A stretch of DNA of 60,584 nt, from contig CACYLY010000024.1 in assembly GCA_902775355.1 (NCBI GenBank), positions 1 through 60,584 of the forward strand. Reading direction: 5' to 3'. Position 1 is the first letter of the stretch, and the number at the start of each line of letters is the position of its first letter. Made by a program: the position numbers and the translations under genes. The notes under the pieces are model-generated. The model was not told the DNA's origin. It searched no databases and saw only the letters and a list, made by a program, of their open reading frames with translations. Below, piece by piece: positions 7,817-16,661 of this stretch. This DNA is from Oscillospiraceae bacterium. GTDB taxonomy: Bacteria > Bacillota > Clostridia > Oscillospirales > Oscillospiraceae.

Positions 7817-8072
7817 GGAGACCTCTCCTTTCCGTTTCTTCCTTCATGAGTGCATTATAACATACTTTTACTTAAAAAGACGATTGTTCCAGCCTATCCT
7901 GCAACCAAAACGACAGTGAAAATGTCTTTTCGCGCAGGGGCTATTGAAAAAGGTGTGTCACTTGCTAAGATCGATATCAGGAACGCATGGTCAGTAAGCC
8001 ACGTTCCTTTGCATTTGGAAAGCACTTCAAAACTAAATGCGACATTTTAGCAAGCAAGAAAGGAGAACCCCT
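7817..8072. promoter_or_regulatory. Divergent control region between regulator and lipoprotein operons
   Basis: On the minus strand TATAAT (7854-7859) is a good -10 box for the regulator operon. On the plus strand TTGAAA (7944-7949), 16 bases and TAAGAT (7966-7971) could drive the eight-gene operon. A 7-bp inverted repeat (AGGAACG/CGTTCCT) lies at 7979-8008. ACAGTGAAA near 7911 resembles one AgrA/LytTR half-site but no clear second copy is seen. The divergence suggests the LytTR regulator controls the operon; this is inference. Confidence 0.45.
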
Positions 8073-9689
8073 ATGAAAAGGGCAATCATCAGTTGTCTGC
8101 TTTTGGCTGGACTGCTGCTCAATCTCGCGGCTTGTCAAGCTGCCCCGGAAAAAGAAGTCGTTGTCAGCAAAAACGACGGAGCTTTTGAACAGGCTATCGG
8201 AACAGATGCCGGAGAAAACGGAGGTGTCTCGCTGTCCGACGGCTCCGCCGCCGTTGGAAACACCAGTGTCCATTACGAAGACAGCTTCACTAGCACCGAC
8301 GGAAAAGTCACCTACAACATCAACGCTCAGGTGGATGTACCGACCATAAACATGCCGATCATGCAGGTGCGCCCCATGGTCATCAACGGGCCAAAAGCCA
8401 GACAGATTGCTCAAGCTGTTTTTGGAAGCGTCCCTCTATACGAAAAAACCAACGAAAAGACCCGAGGTGAGCTTGAAGATATCATTATCCTGCTTTCCAA
8501 CTGGACCAGCGATGCTGCCATACGAAATGATTACGGTCAAGACATTGATGATACGACACTGGAAGACATCCGCGCCAACCGGCAGGCGATCCTCGATAAC
8601 TACAAGGCCGCCTACGCGCAAGCGCGGGACGTTGTGCCGAAGGAAGAATGCCAGTTCCGGTTCTATGAGCAATTTACTCGCTACTCCATCGATGGAACCG
8701 GCGCATACGGCGATGCGACCGGTTTTTATGACGAGATTCCATACGGCGAAAGCTACGACCTTCAAGCAAACGCGGAGATGGATGGAATTCCCTATATCTT
8801 TTGGGTCAACAATCGGGAAGCGGATGATTTTCGCAACCACAGCTTCTCCGTATTTGTCGATCTCGGCAATGTCACGCCGGAGGTAGAAAACGAATATAAG
8901 CGCTCCGTCGGTCTGTTTTCCGATACACCTGCAACGTCGGAGCAGCTTGCACAAATTGAGCAAAAAGCTGCTTCCATGATTGAAGGAATGGGGATCGGCC
9001 AATGGCAGATCCACGCGGAGGTGCAGCATTCCGGGGACAGCTTGCAGCAAGAGCAGGACAGTTGGGATTACTATGTTGTCGTCCGCTGCCTCCCCGTATA
9101 CGAGGGGATTACAGTCACCCACCAGGATCAGCTTTTCAATATGAAAAGCAAGAATGCCTTCGCCTCCAACTATTACTATGAAGAACTGACCATGATGTTC
9201 AGCAATGACGGTCGTCTTCTGGACATTCATTACGACGGCGCTTTGGAGCTTGTGCAGGTTGTGAACGCAAATGTGCCGGTTATGTCCACGGAGGAAATGC
9301 AGCAGAGGATCAGGGAACAACTCGCTCTTTCTGACCTGTCGGAATACTGGCAGTTTAACGAGCCCAATGCCTTTGAGAAATACTATCCAAATGTTTCGGG
9401 AAGCGTTTTGGAAGAGCGAAAGGCAACATTGACCGCCGTCCGTGCGGAAATTGAAATTGACCAGGTTGAAATCGGTCTTGCGCGCATCAAAATCAAGGAC
9501 AACAATTCGGACTTCTATCTGGTGCCCTCGGTGACGCTCCGCGGTCATATTAAGGTATATAACGCGGCAGGAACCGAACTTGTCTCGACCGAAAAGTATT
9601 GTTACCTTGACGATATTCCCGTCGAAACGATTCTCGGGCTGAACCTTGTTGACGGAACAGTTCTTGTTCTGAAAAACCCTGAGGAATAA
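8073..9689 (+). CDS. Large lipoprotein, DUF6034-like, first paralogue
   Basis: A 538-residue protein with a type II signal peptide and lipobox LAAC at about residues 17-20, then PEKEVVVSKNDGAFE. Start at the ATG after AAGGAGAACCCCT; an upstream in-frame start at 8037 lacks a ribosome site. The mature part is long, acidic and soluble. It is clearly paralogous to the next gene: both share CLLLA..LL.LAACQAAPEK, V(V/I)SKNDGAF, a central RAEALI/KAASMIEGM..GQWQI block and a C-terminal GL(A/T)R(I/V)(K/R)IKDN block. I associate the family with DUF6034. Surface-exposed; probably works with the co-transcribed ABC transporters. Substrate unknown. Confidence 0.8.
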   Translation: MKRAIISCLLLAGLLLNLAACQAAPEKEVVVSKNDGAFEQAIGTDAGENGGVSLSDGSAAVGNTSVHYEDSFTSTDGKVTYNINAQVDVPTINMPIMQVRPMVINGPKARQIAQAVFGSVPLYEKTNEKTRGELEDIIILLSNWTSDAAIRNDYGQDIDDTTLEDIRANRQAILDNYKAAYAQARDVVPKEECQFRFYEQFTRYSIDGTGAYGDATGFYDEIPYGESYDLQANAEMDGIPYIFWVNNREADDFRNHSFSVFVDLGNVTPEVENEYKRSVGLFSDTPATSEQLAQIEQKAASMIEGMGIGQWQIHAEVQHSGDSLQQEQDSWDYYVVVRCLPVYEGITVTHQDQLFNMKSKNAFASNYYYEELTMMFSNDGRLLDIHYDGALELVQVVNANVPVMSTEEMQQRIREQLALSDLSEYWQFNEPNAFEKYYPNVSGSVLEERKATLTAVRAEIEIDQVEIGLARIKIKDNNSDFYLVPSVTLRGHIKVYNAAGTELVSTEKYCYLDDIPVETILGLNLVDGTVLVLKNPEE

Positions 9690-9705
9690 CAAAGGAGAAG
9701 TTATT

Positions 9706-11148
9706 ATGAAACGAAACCTTATAAGTTGTCTGCTTTTGGCTGCAACGCTGCTCAGTCTCGCGGCCTGTCAGGCTGCCCCGGAAAAATCTGTTGTAATCAG
9801 CAAGAATGACGGCGCTTTTGATGCCGCCCTCTTGACCCCAAACGAATCTGACGGAAACGCCCTTGGTGGAAGCTATGTGGCCTATTCCTCGGATTTTTCC
9901 AGCACGGACGGATCTGTACAGTACCATATCCGTCTGGGAGAAGATCAACTGTTTGACGGCGCGCTGCCGGTCACTCAGGTTCGGCCTCATTTCTTTACCG
10001 TCGATGACGCAAAAAGAGTCTCTTCTCTTCTTTTTGGAGATGCAAATCTTTTTGCTTGGACAACCAATCGCCCACTTTCGAAACCGGAGATCGAAGAAAA
10101 ACTCCTGATTTGGCGTCAACTCAACACCGATGACTCTCTACGGGAAATTTTGGGCTCTGACCAGCAAGCCATTCAGGTCCATCGGGAAACGCTGGAAAAC
10201 ATGATCTCCCGATATAGCGATCCCTCACAGTATGCGGCAGCCCCGGAAACAGTAGAAAGGATGCCCATATCCTGGACATTCCGCAATGATGAAGAGGGCA
10301 ATTCGGATCTGGAGGCAGGGGCTTTTCTTGGAGATCGCTGCTACCACTATTGGGTCTTCAACCGGGATCAGAGTGATTACCGAGTGAATAACCTAAGTGC
10401 ATACATTATGAACGATACGGTGTCTGCAAACACGGAAAATTTTGCGTTTATGAGCAAGTATTACTATCAGGAGATGCCCACGCCGGAGCAGCTTTCGGAA
10501 GCGCAGGCAAGAGCGGAGGCTCTGATTTCTCAAATGCAGCTCGGTCAGTGGCAGATCGACTCCTGCAAGGCTTCGGCACAGTATATAAGCGAAGATAAAG
10601 AGGTTTACTATATCGAGGTCACTGCCGTCCCCGTATATAACGGCATTGCGGTTACCCGACTGCCGCAGGTGGGTAACCTGAAATCCCAGGATGCCTACGC
10701 CGAGAACTACTATTACAGCGATCTGAATCTACGCTTCCTGCCGGACGGATCGCTGCTTTCCCTGCAGCTGGTATCCCCTATGGATGTGGTACAGGTGATC
10801 AATGACAATGTAAATGTCATCGACTTTCCCGCCTTGATGGCTCAGGTGGAATCCCAGCTTGCGCTCGGCGATGTTCACAGCCTTTTCTTCATCGAATCTT
10901 CTGATCAGAGCTATTCGGCAGAAGTCGTCGTGGACGAAATTGATCTCGGCCTTACGAGAGTACGAATCAAGGACAATTCAACAGACTTTTATTATCTTCC
11001 CACGGTAACGGTAAAAGGCTTTTACCGCATTTACAACGCGGACGGTCAGGTGGTCTATGACCTGGAGGCGCAGGGTGGAGAAAAGAGAACTCTTCTGGTG
11101 CTGAACGCGGTAGACAGCAGCGTGGTAAATACCTCTGCCGGTTATTGA
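9706..11148 (+). CDS. Large lipoprotein, DUF6034-like, second paralogue
   Basis: A 480-residue lipoprotein (lipobox LAAC, residues about 17-20) starting 17 bases after the first paralogue with an AAAGGAGAAG ribosome site. It shares the N-terminal and C-terminal blocks with its neighbour but is about 60 residues shorter and diverged in the middle, pointing to an old tandem duplication. The mature protein has YYYQEMPTPEQLSEAQARAEALISQMQLGQWQI, matching the equivalent stretch of the first copy in spacing. Role presumed extracellular, anchored to the membrane beside the transporter encoded downstream. Confidence 0.8.
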   Translation: MKRNLISCLLLAATLLSLAACQAAPEKSVVISKNDGAFDAALLTPNESDGNALGGSYVAYSSDFSSTDGSVQYHIRLGEDQLFDGALPVTQVRPHFFTVDDAKRVSSLLFGDANLFAWTTNRPLSKPEIEEKLLIWRQLNTDDSLREILGSDQQAIQVHRETLENMISRYSDPSQYAAAPETVERMPISWTFRNDEEGNSDLEAGAFLGDRCYHYWVFNRDQSDYRVNNLSAYIMNDTVSANTENFAFMSKYYYQEMPTPEQLSEAQARAEALISQMQLGQWQIDSCKASAQYISEDKEVYYIEVTAVPVYNGIAVTRLPQVGNLKSQDAYAENYYYSDLNLRFLPDGSLLSLQLVSPMDVVQVINDNVNVIDFPALMAQVESQLALGDVHSLFFIESSDQSYSAEVVVDEIDLGLTRVRIKDNSTDFYYLPTVTVKGFYRIYNADGQVVYDLEAQGGEKRTLLVLNAVDSSVVNTSAGY

Positions 11149-11161
11149 ACATTCTTTTCCG

Positions 11162-11923
11162 ATGAAAAACTCTTTCCTATGCAGCGTGAGGCAAGGTATT
11201 CAATCTCCACGATTTTTCGTGTCTCTCGTAGCAGTGGCAGTTGTCATCTTTCTATCCTCCCTTCAACAACTGCTGGACGTCGCAAAAAACACGGATCAAT
11301 TGGCAACCGGATTTCATGCCACGTTCGTGATCCATGCTCTATCCCAAGACGGGCTGTTCTTCATCACGCCTATCGCAGCTGCAATCCCCTTGTCTGCGAT
11401 CTATGTGGAGGATTTGAAAAGCAACTATATCCGCCTGTTTCTCTTCCGCTGTTCCCGCAGGCAGTATGTAGTCGGTCGGATCGTGGGCTGCTACCTTTCA
11501 GGAGGGCTTGTACTCTTTCTGGGGATTCTTCTGGCGTATGGCGTTTCATTCCTGCTGTTTGCTCCGATGGAGGCTACGAAGCCCGATCTTGTACAGGAGC
11601 AGGGCATTCCGGAAGTGCTTCAGGCGGCGCTGCCCTTCTTTCTATCCGGTGGGTTCTGGGCCGTATTCGGTCTGGCAATATCCACCTGGATGGAGAGCCG
11701 GTATATCGCCTATGCCTCCCCCTTCATCGCTTTCTATGTTCTTGTGATCCTTCGGGAGCGATATTTCTACAAGTTCTATATTCTCTCCCCGAAGGAGTGG
11801 CTTTCTCCCTCTGAGAATTGGTTTTTGGGAAATTGGGGGCTCGTCATTTTCAGTCTGGAACTCAGTTTTCTTACCGCTTTGGTTTTTGCCCTGAGAGCTG
11901 GAAGGAGGCTGATGCAGTTATGA
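11162..11923 (+). CDS. ABC-2-type transporter permease, first subunit
   Basis: A 253-residue protein with about six hydrophobic helices (for example VSLVAVAVVIFLSSLQQLLD, FITPIAAAIPLSAIYVED, YLSGGLVLFLGILLAYGVSF). The segment LFRCSRRQYVVGRIVGCYLSGG between helices two and three is typical of ABC-2 permeases of the bacteriocin-immunity/export type. It begins 14 bases after the lipoprotein gene and its stop overlaps the next start (ATGA at 11920). With the next permease and the ATPase it forms one transporter. Confidence 0.72.
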   Translation: MKNSFLCSVRQGIQSPRFFVSLVAVAVVIFLSSLQQLLDVAKNTDQLATGFHATFVIHALSQDGLFFITPIAAAIPLSAIYVEDLKSNYIRLFLFRCSRRQYVVGRIVGCYLSGGLVLFLGILLAYGVSFLLFAPMEATKPDLVQEQGIPEVLQAALPFFLSGGFWAVFGLAISTWMESRYIAYASPFIAFYVLVILRERYFYKFYILSPKEWLSPSENWFLGNWGLVIFSLELSFLTALVFALRAGRRLMQL

Positions 11924-12816
11924 AACGGTGGAAACAGGCGCTTTCCGTCGCGGGCTATAACTTCCGGCAATGGCACAAGAATCCCCGCATCTTCGTGACC
12001 TTCGCGCTCGCCTTTATTCTCTGCTTCCTACTTTCGGACAAGGCCGTGCGCTTTGCGGTAGATCACAACACCGGCATGCAGGCCTTTGAGGCCTTTATCT
12101 GGACCTTTGGCGACAGCGATTCCATTTTGCTTTCCTCTCTGCTTCTGGTGCTGCTATTCGCGGATATGCCCTTTTTGTCCTCCGGGACGCCCTTTTTCCT
12201 TGTCCGTACTGACCGCCGTACCTGGATCATGGGTCAGATGCTTTATACCGCTGCGGCCACGGCGATCTATCTGCTGTTCATTTTGCTTTCCACAGCGCTG
12301 ATCTGCGAACGGCAGAGCTACCTTGCCAACATGTGGAGCCCAACCGCCGCGATCCTCGGCTATTCCGGCGCGGGGCAGAAGGTTGCGCTCCCCGCCCTAG
12401 TCAAGACGCTGGAAATGAGTTGGCCTTACCCGGTAACACTCACCATCTTTTTCCTCATGCTAGGCTATGCACTGACCTTGGTTCTCATTATGCTCTTCTT
12501 CAATCTGCGCTTCGGACAGGCGGCCGGGGTGATCAGCGTTTTTCTGTTCAGTGTCTATGGGTTCCTGCTCAGCCCGGACACCATCCAAAAGCTGTTCAAC
12601 CTCCCTGACCAAGCATACTATCTGGCCAATGTCGCCATTGGCTGGGCGTCCCCGCTCAATCACGCCACCTATCATATGCACAACTTCGGTTACGATCTGC
12701 TGCCCCGGCTCTGGCAATCCTTTGCAATCTTTGGCATACTGATCTGCCTTGGCTGGCTGGCATCTCTAAGAGCCATCAAAAACTACAACTTCAACTTTAC
12801 CGGAACGGAGGGATGA
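11920..12816 (+). CDS. ABC-2-type transporter permease, second subunit
   Basis: A 298-residue membrane protein. The ATG at 11920 is chosen because it overlaps the preceding stop as ATGA and follows GAAGGAGGCTG; an upstream in-frame start would run deep into the first permease. It has about six helices including FVTFALAFILCFLLS, MLYTAAATAIYLLFILLSTALI and FAIFGILICLGWLASLRAI. The loop FFLVRTDRRTWIMGQMLY resembles the same position of the partner subunit (LFRCSRRQYVVGRIV), so the two are distant relatives forming a heterodimeric pore. The stop overlaps the ATPase start by four bases. Confidence 0.72.
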   Translation: MKRWKQALSVAGYNFRQWHKNPRIFVTFALAFILCFLLSDKAVRFAVDHNTGMQAFEAFIWTFGDSDSILLSSLLLVLLFADMPFLSSGTPFFLVRTDRRTWIMGQMLYTAAATAIYLLFILLSTALICERQSYLANMWSPTAAILGYSGAGQKVALPALVKTLEMSWPYPVTLTIFFLMLGYALTLVLIMLFFNLRFGQAAGVISVFLFSVYGFLLSPDTIQKLFNLPDQAYYLANVAIGWASPLNHATYHMHNFGYDLLPRLWQSFAIFGILICLGWLASLRAIKNYNFNFTGTEG

Positions 12817-13463
12817 ACGTGGACGCAGTCATTGAGGTGCAGAACCTAAGTAAAAGCTTCGGAGAAGAACAGGTGCTCAAGGGCGTTTCCCGCGATTTTG
12901 AGATCGGAAAAATCCACGGCATCGTCGGCAACAACGGCAGTGGTAAGACGGTACTGATGAAGTGCATCTGTGGCTTTCTCAGGCCCAACGGCGGGCGTGT
13001 GCTCGTCAACGGCAAAGAGGTCGGTCGGGATATGGACTTCCCCGACGATCTCGGCATCATCATCGAGACGCCGGGCTTCCTGCCCAATCTCTCCGGTATG
13101 AAAAACCTGCAGATCCTCGCCTCGCTGAAAAAGCGAGCAAGTACGGATGTCATCCGCGAGGTGATCCGAAAGGTCGGGCTCGACCCAGACAGCAGAAAGC
13201 CCGTGGGGAAATACTCGCTGGGGATGCGGCAGCGCTTGGGGCTGGCCCAGGCGCTGATGGAAGACCCGAGTATTCTGATTTTGGATGAACCGTTAAACGG
13301 GCTGGACAAGCACGGCGTGGTACAGATCCGTGAGCTGATCAAATCCCTGCGCACAGAGGGAAAAACGATCCTTCTTGCCAGCCACAATCAGATGGATATT
13401 GACGAGCTCTGCGACACCGTATGCGAGATGGACGGCGGTGTGATGACGATGGTGAGAGAATGA
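12813..13463 (+). CDS. ABC transporter ATPase
   Basis: A 216-residue ATPase with all catalytic motifs: Walker A GNNGSGKT (about residues 35-42), Q-loop-like region DDLGIIIETPGF, signature YSLGMRQRL, Walker B SILILDEP and switch histidine in LLASHNQMD. It belongs with the two ABC-2 permeases that precede it in the operon, each joined by ATGA overlaps. By analogy with BcrA/NatA-type systems it powers export or expulsion of a hydrophobic peptide or drug; the substrate is not visible. Its stop overlaps the start of the degenerate ATPase that follows. Confidence 0.9.
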   Translation: MNVDAVIEVQNLSKSFGEEQVLKGVSRDFEIGKIHGIVGNNGSGKTVLMKCICGFLRPNGGRVLVNGKEVGRDMDFPDDLGIIIETPGFLPNLSGMKNLQILASLKKRASTDVIREVIRKVGLDPDSRKPVGKYSLGMRQRLGLAQALMEDPSILILDEPLNGLDKHGVVQIRELIKSLRTEGKTILLASHNQMDIDELCDTVCEMDGGVMTMVRE

Positions 13464-14098
13464 AAACGCTGCAAGTCTGCGACCTCTATTGCTTCCGTGA
13501 CGGCAGTTCCCGGCTGATTCACGGCTTTTCACTGGAGGCAGAAGCGGGAGACAGCATTCTCATTCAAGGCTCCGATCTTCAGCGAAAGGCGATGTTTGAG
13601 TGCTTAACCGGGCTTCGCAAGCTGGACAAAGGACAGGTTCTCGTCTGCGGGCAAGACCTTTCCAAGCTGTGCGAAAAGGAGTTGTCTCGGTTTCGCTGTC
13701 AGCATATCGGGGCGGCATATTCGGAGAACGGCTTTGTTCCTGAGTTCAGCATCATGGAGAATCTGTGTCTGCCGCTGATTGCATTGGGAAAGCGAGAAGC
13801 GGAGGCCAAAGATCACATTCGCTGGCTGACGCAAAAGGTGCTTTCAGTGGACATGCTGTACCGCAAGCCGCGGCATTTATCCCCCTTCCAACTCTCAGCC
13901 GCCGCATTACTGCGTGCAGTGAGCGTTGAGCCGGAGCTCTTGATTCTGGGTGACCTGTTCGGCGGGCTGGACGGGCGGGAGCGGGAGCGGCTATGGCAGC
14001 TTTTCTTTCTCCTGCGCCCGGAGCATAGCGCTCTTGTTTTGCTCTCCGGGAGCGGTATTCCCGATGCGCTCCATTGGACGAAAAAGATAGCTTTGTAA
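13460..14098 (+). CDS. Degenerate ABC ATPase homologue lacking catalytic motifs
   Basis: The 212-residue product follows the LolD/MacB-type ABC fold in order and length, but the key motifs are lost. The Walker A position reads IQGSDLQRKA instead of GxxGxGKS; the signature reads LSPFQLSAAALLRA instead of LSGGQ.QR.A.ARA; Walker B reads LLILGDLFGGLD, with the catalytic glutamate replaced; and the switch histidine region reads LVLLSGSG. The Q-loop area (AAYSENGFVPEFSIMENLCLPL) is well preserved. The frame is intact, has an ATGA overlap with the active ATPase and shows no stop codons, so it looks maintained rather than decaying. It likely partners with the FtsX-like permease downstream. Confidence 0.75.
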   Translation: MKTLQVCDLYCFRDGSSRLIHGFSLEAEAGDSILIQGSDLQRKAMFECLTGLRKLDKGQVLVCGQDLSKLCEKELSRFRCQHIGAAYSENGFVPEFSIMENLCLPLIALGKREAEAKDHIRWLTQKVLSVDMLYRKPRHLSPFQLSAAALLRAVSVEPELLILGDLFGGLDGRERERLWQLFFLLRPEHSALVLLSGSGIPDALHWTKKIAL

Positions 14099-14110
14099 GG
14101 AGGGCTGGTC

Positions 14111-15649
14111 ATGAAACGATGCCTCTCAATTGTTCTTATTATGCTTTTGATCCTGCCATATGGGCAGAAGGCCTGGGCCAAGGAACCGCCTGACGAGGGT
14201 GAAATTGTCATCGCAACAGAAACTCCCGATCCCGAGCAATCGCCCCCTCCTTCGGAGGAACCGGCTCCAACAGAGGCGCCAACTCCCACTGAGACGCCGG
14301 AGCCGACAACGACTCCGATGTTGCCGACCACTATAGAAATCGATACAGAAAACTGGTACTCAGGGATGGACTGTGCCTACAAAGACGGTTATCAGCCGAT
14401 GATCGACAACGAGGCCGTGACGATTGTGCTTCCGCTTCGAAGCACGGAGCGCCTTCTGGATGATAAAATAACCGTGACGCCGGATCTCAGCGCCACGGGA
14501 ACGACTTTTATCATCTCCAACTATCAAAAAACGGTTTATCTCTCGGAAGAGGAAATCAACGGGACGGAGGAAACGCGGGAAATCTTTTACGTGGATTTTT
14601 CCATTCCGCTGTCGTCCTCCCGCGTCAACGGGAGCTATCCCGTGCGACTTCAGGTAAAGGCCTACGATCTAAACTATACCCCCATTGAGACGGTCTTTAC
14701 CATCTACGTAAATATTACCGATGCGCCGCCGAAGCCTGCCAGCACAGGCGGCGGTGTGGAAGCCCCTACCGCGGAGCCGGTTGTGCTGATTGCTCACAGT
14801 GATATCACCCCGAAAATTGCCGTGGCCGGGGAGCCCTTTACAGTAAAGCTGAAGATTAGAAACTCCCTTGATACGAAATCCATCCGCAACATGCTCCTTC
14901 GGGTAGACACCGGAAATCTGCAGCTCAATCTGGATGAGGACAGCCGTGTGATCCAGTTGGATGGTCTGGATCGCGGCGGAGAACGAGAAATTGAGTTGCA
15001 TTTCAGCAGTGATCCCTCTATCCCCGCCGGGAAATATGTCATCAATTTTTCTTTTTCCTATGACAGCAACAAGACGCTTGGCTTGTCGTCCACTGGCTCC
15101 GTGATCGTGGAAATCATACAACCAGCCAATGTGGAGATGGTCATGCCCCGTATTCCGGGTGAAATGACGGCCGGCGAGACCTTTCCTCTTTCTTTTCAGG
15201 TAATGAACATGGGACGGGATCATCTGTATAATGTGCGTTGCGTGATTTCCGGGATCGGTCTCTTTCCCTCCAATACCGGCTACATCGGAACGATGGCTCC
15301 CGGTTCGTCCTCCAGCACGAGCATAGATCTGTTTGTCGGCTCCAAAACCATGTCCGACGATTATCGCGGCGAAGAAAAATACGGCGAGACCTCCGGCACT
15401 GTCACACTGATCTATGAGGATGCCAGCGGCAGAGAGTACACGGAGGAGCAATTCTTCCGCACCAAGATCAACGCTCCCGCTATTCTATCCGAAGCGCCGG
15501 AAACGCCGGTCGAGGTCAGCGCAGAGGATCGCGCAATGCAAAACCAGTGGTGGATCGTAGTCGGTGGATTGGGTATCATCACGCTCGGGCTTGCCACTGC
15601 GTTGATCGTCAAGCGGAGGAAGCAGGCCTATGAAAAAGCAAATCATTAA
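14111..15649 (+). CDS. Surface protein with CARDB/COG1361-like repeats and C-terminal TM
   Basis: A 512-residue protein: a signal peptide (CLSIVLIMLLILPYGQKAWA), a Pro/Thr/Glu-rich linker (about residues 30-75), beta-rich extracellular domains (about 80-480, including IKVAGEPFTVKLKIRNSL-type and MTAGETFPLSFQVMNMG-type strands typical of CARDB/NEW3-like folds), one membrane helix (WWIVVGGLGIITLGLATALIV) and a short basic tail (KRRKQAYEKANH). The ribosome site AAGGAGGGCTGGTC precedes the ATG. COG1361-like proteins often sit beside MacB/FtsX permeases as the large periplasmic or surface part. Its end overlaps the next start by 20 bases. Confidence 0.75.
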   Translation: MKRCLSIVLIMLLILPYGQKAWAKEPPDEGEIVIATETPDPEQSPPPSEEPAPTEAPTPTETPEPTTTPMLPTTIEIDTENWYSGMDCAYKDGYQPMIDNEAVTIVLPLRSTERLLDDKITVTPDLSATGTTFIISNYQKTVYLSEEEINGTEETREIFYVDFSIPLSSSRVNGSYPVRLQVKAYDLNYTPIETVFTIYVNITDAPPKPASTGGGVEAPTAEPVVLIAHSDITPKIAVAGEPFTVKLKIRNSLDTKSIRNMLLRVDTGNLQLNLDEDSRVIQLDGLDRGGEREIELHFSSDPSIPAGKYVINFSFSYDSNKTLGLSSTGSVIVEIIQPANVEMVMPRIPGEMTAGETFPLSFQVMNMGRDHLYNVRCVISGIGLFPSNTGYIGTMAPGSSSSTSIDLFVGSKTMSDDYRGEEKYGETSGTVTLIYEDASGREYTEEQFFRTKINAPAILSEAPETPVEVSAEDRAMQNQWWIVVGGLGIITLGLATALIVKRRKQAYEKANH

Positions 15650-16559
15650 GCTTGCCATCCGCACGATCCCGAGAATGGGGCTTGCGACGATCCTGTTTCT
15701 GTTCCTGGGAATCTATCTGATCTTCCCCACTGCGAGGTTATATGTAGATATGAAGCAGGGAGACGCCGTTCCTTGTGAGTTGGTGGTAAGTACCGATGGT
15801 GCCTTTGATGAGGCAAAACTTTGGGAGCTGCAGGGTGTCCAATCCGTCACACCGATCCTGCGCTTCAACGCTACACTGTCCACGAAAGAAGCCTCCTGTA
15901 CCCTCACGGTAGAGGCCGTACGAAGCGGAGCTTTGAAGCAGGATCAAATCTCCGGCAGCGTCTTTCCCGAAGAATCCAACATGCCGTATCTTGTATTGAA
16001 CACAGCCGCGGTAAAAGCGTTTCGTGATGAGGCCGGAAGAAAAACGGACAGCCTCGATCTCGACGGGAGCTTTGTCCTGTCGGCAGATCGAGAGCTGCCC
16101 GCGAAGGTCTGCGGTGTATGCGAAGATGGAAAGGCGGAGCCGATGGCGTACATGAGCTATACCACCGCACACGCGCTTTTTGACACCAGTGGGCAGCAAG
16201 GCGTTACCCTGCGCTTCACACTGGACAATGCTGGCTCGGAGCCCAGCGTCGTGAGCAAGCTGCAGGAGTTTGGCTTTATGGCTGAGGCGGACGAAACCCG
16301 TGCTATCCAATGGAACGCACTTCAAGAGCAACTGAAAAGCTCCGTCCTTCTCTGCCTTGGCATTCTCACCAGCGCCGCTGTGCTGCTGCGTCAGGGTTGG
16401 AAACTGGAAATGGTTCAGTATGCCGAGAGCTATCAGGCGCTGAAATACGCTGGATTCCCTCAAAAGGGCATCCGAAAAGCAGTTACGATTCGTACTGTTT
16501 TTCTTATCCTTATACTATCTTTGCTTGTTTCCCTTATTTCTGCAATTGTATGTGGATAA
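15630..16559 (+). CDS. FtsX/MacB-like permease half-protein
   Basis: A 309-residue protein with one N-terminal membrane helix (GLATILFLFLGIYLIFPTA), a large extracellular domain of about 190 residues beginning VPCELVVSTDGAFDEAKLWEL (a MacB periplasmic-core-like pattern in which a residue pair is followed by the strand Q.VQSVTPIL), then two more helices (SVLLCLGILTSAAVLL and TVFLILILSLLVSLISAIV). Typical FtsX-domain permeases have four helices; this one has about three, so it is a reduced or divergent member. The linker QALKYAGFPQKGIRKAVTIRT resembles the coupling region seen between helices of FtsX proteins. It is the last gene of the eight-gene operon. Confidence 0.6.
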   Translation: MKKQIIKLAIRTIPRMGLATILFLFLGIYLIFPTARLYVDMKQGDAVPCELVVSTDGAFDEAKLWELQGVQSVTPILRFNATLSTKEASCTLTVEAVRSGALKQDQISGSVFPEESNMPYLVLNTAAVKAFRDEAGRKTDSLDLDGSFVLSADRELPAKVCGVCEDGKAEPMAYMSYTTAHALFDTSGQQGVTLRFTLDNAGSEPSVVSKLQEFGFMAEADETRAIQWNALQEQLKSSVLLCLGILTSAAVLLRQGWKLEMVQYAESYQALKYAGFPQKGIRKAVTIRTVFLILILSLLVSLISAIVCG

Positions 16560-16661
16560 TAGCATTGATCTGCTTTGTGGAAGCAGCTTTGTATCTCGTT
16601 CGTTAAAACAGCTCTGCCAAAAGAAGACTAACGAATCTACATATTTTTGTTGTTTCAGTTA

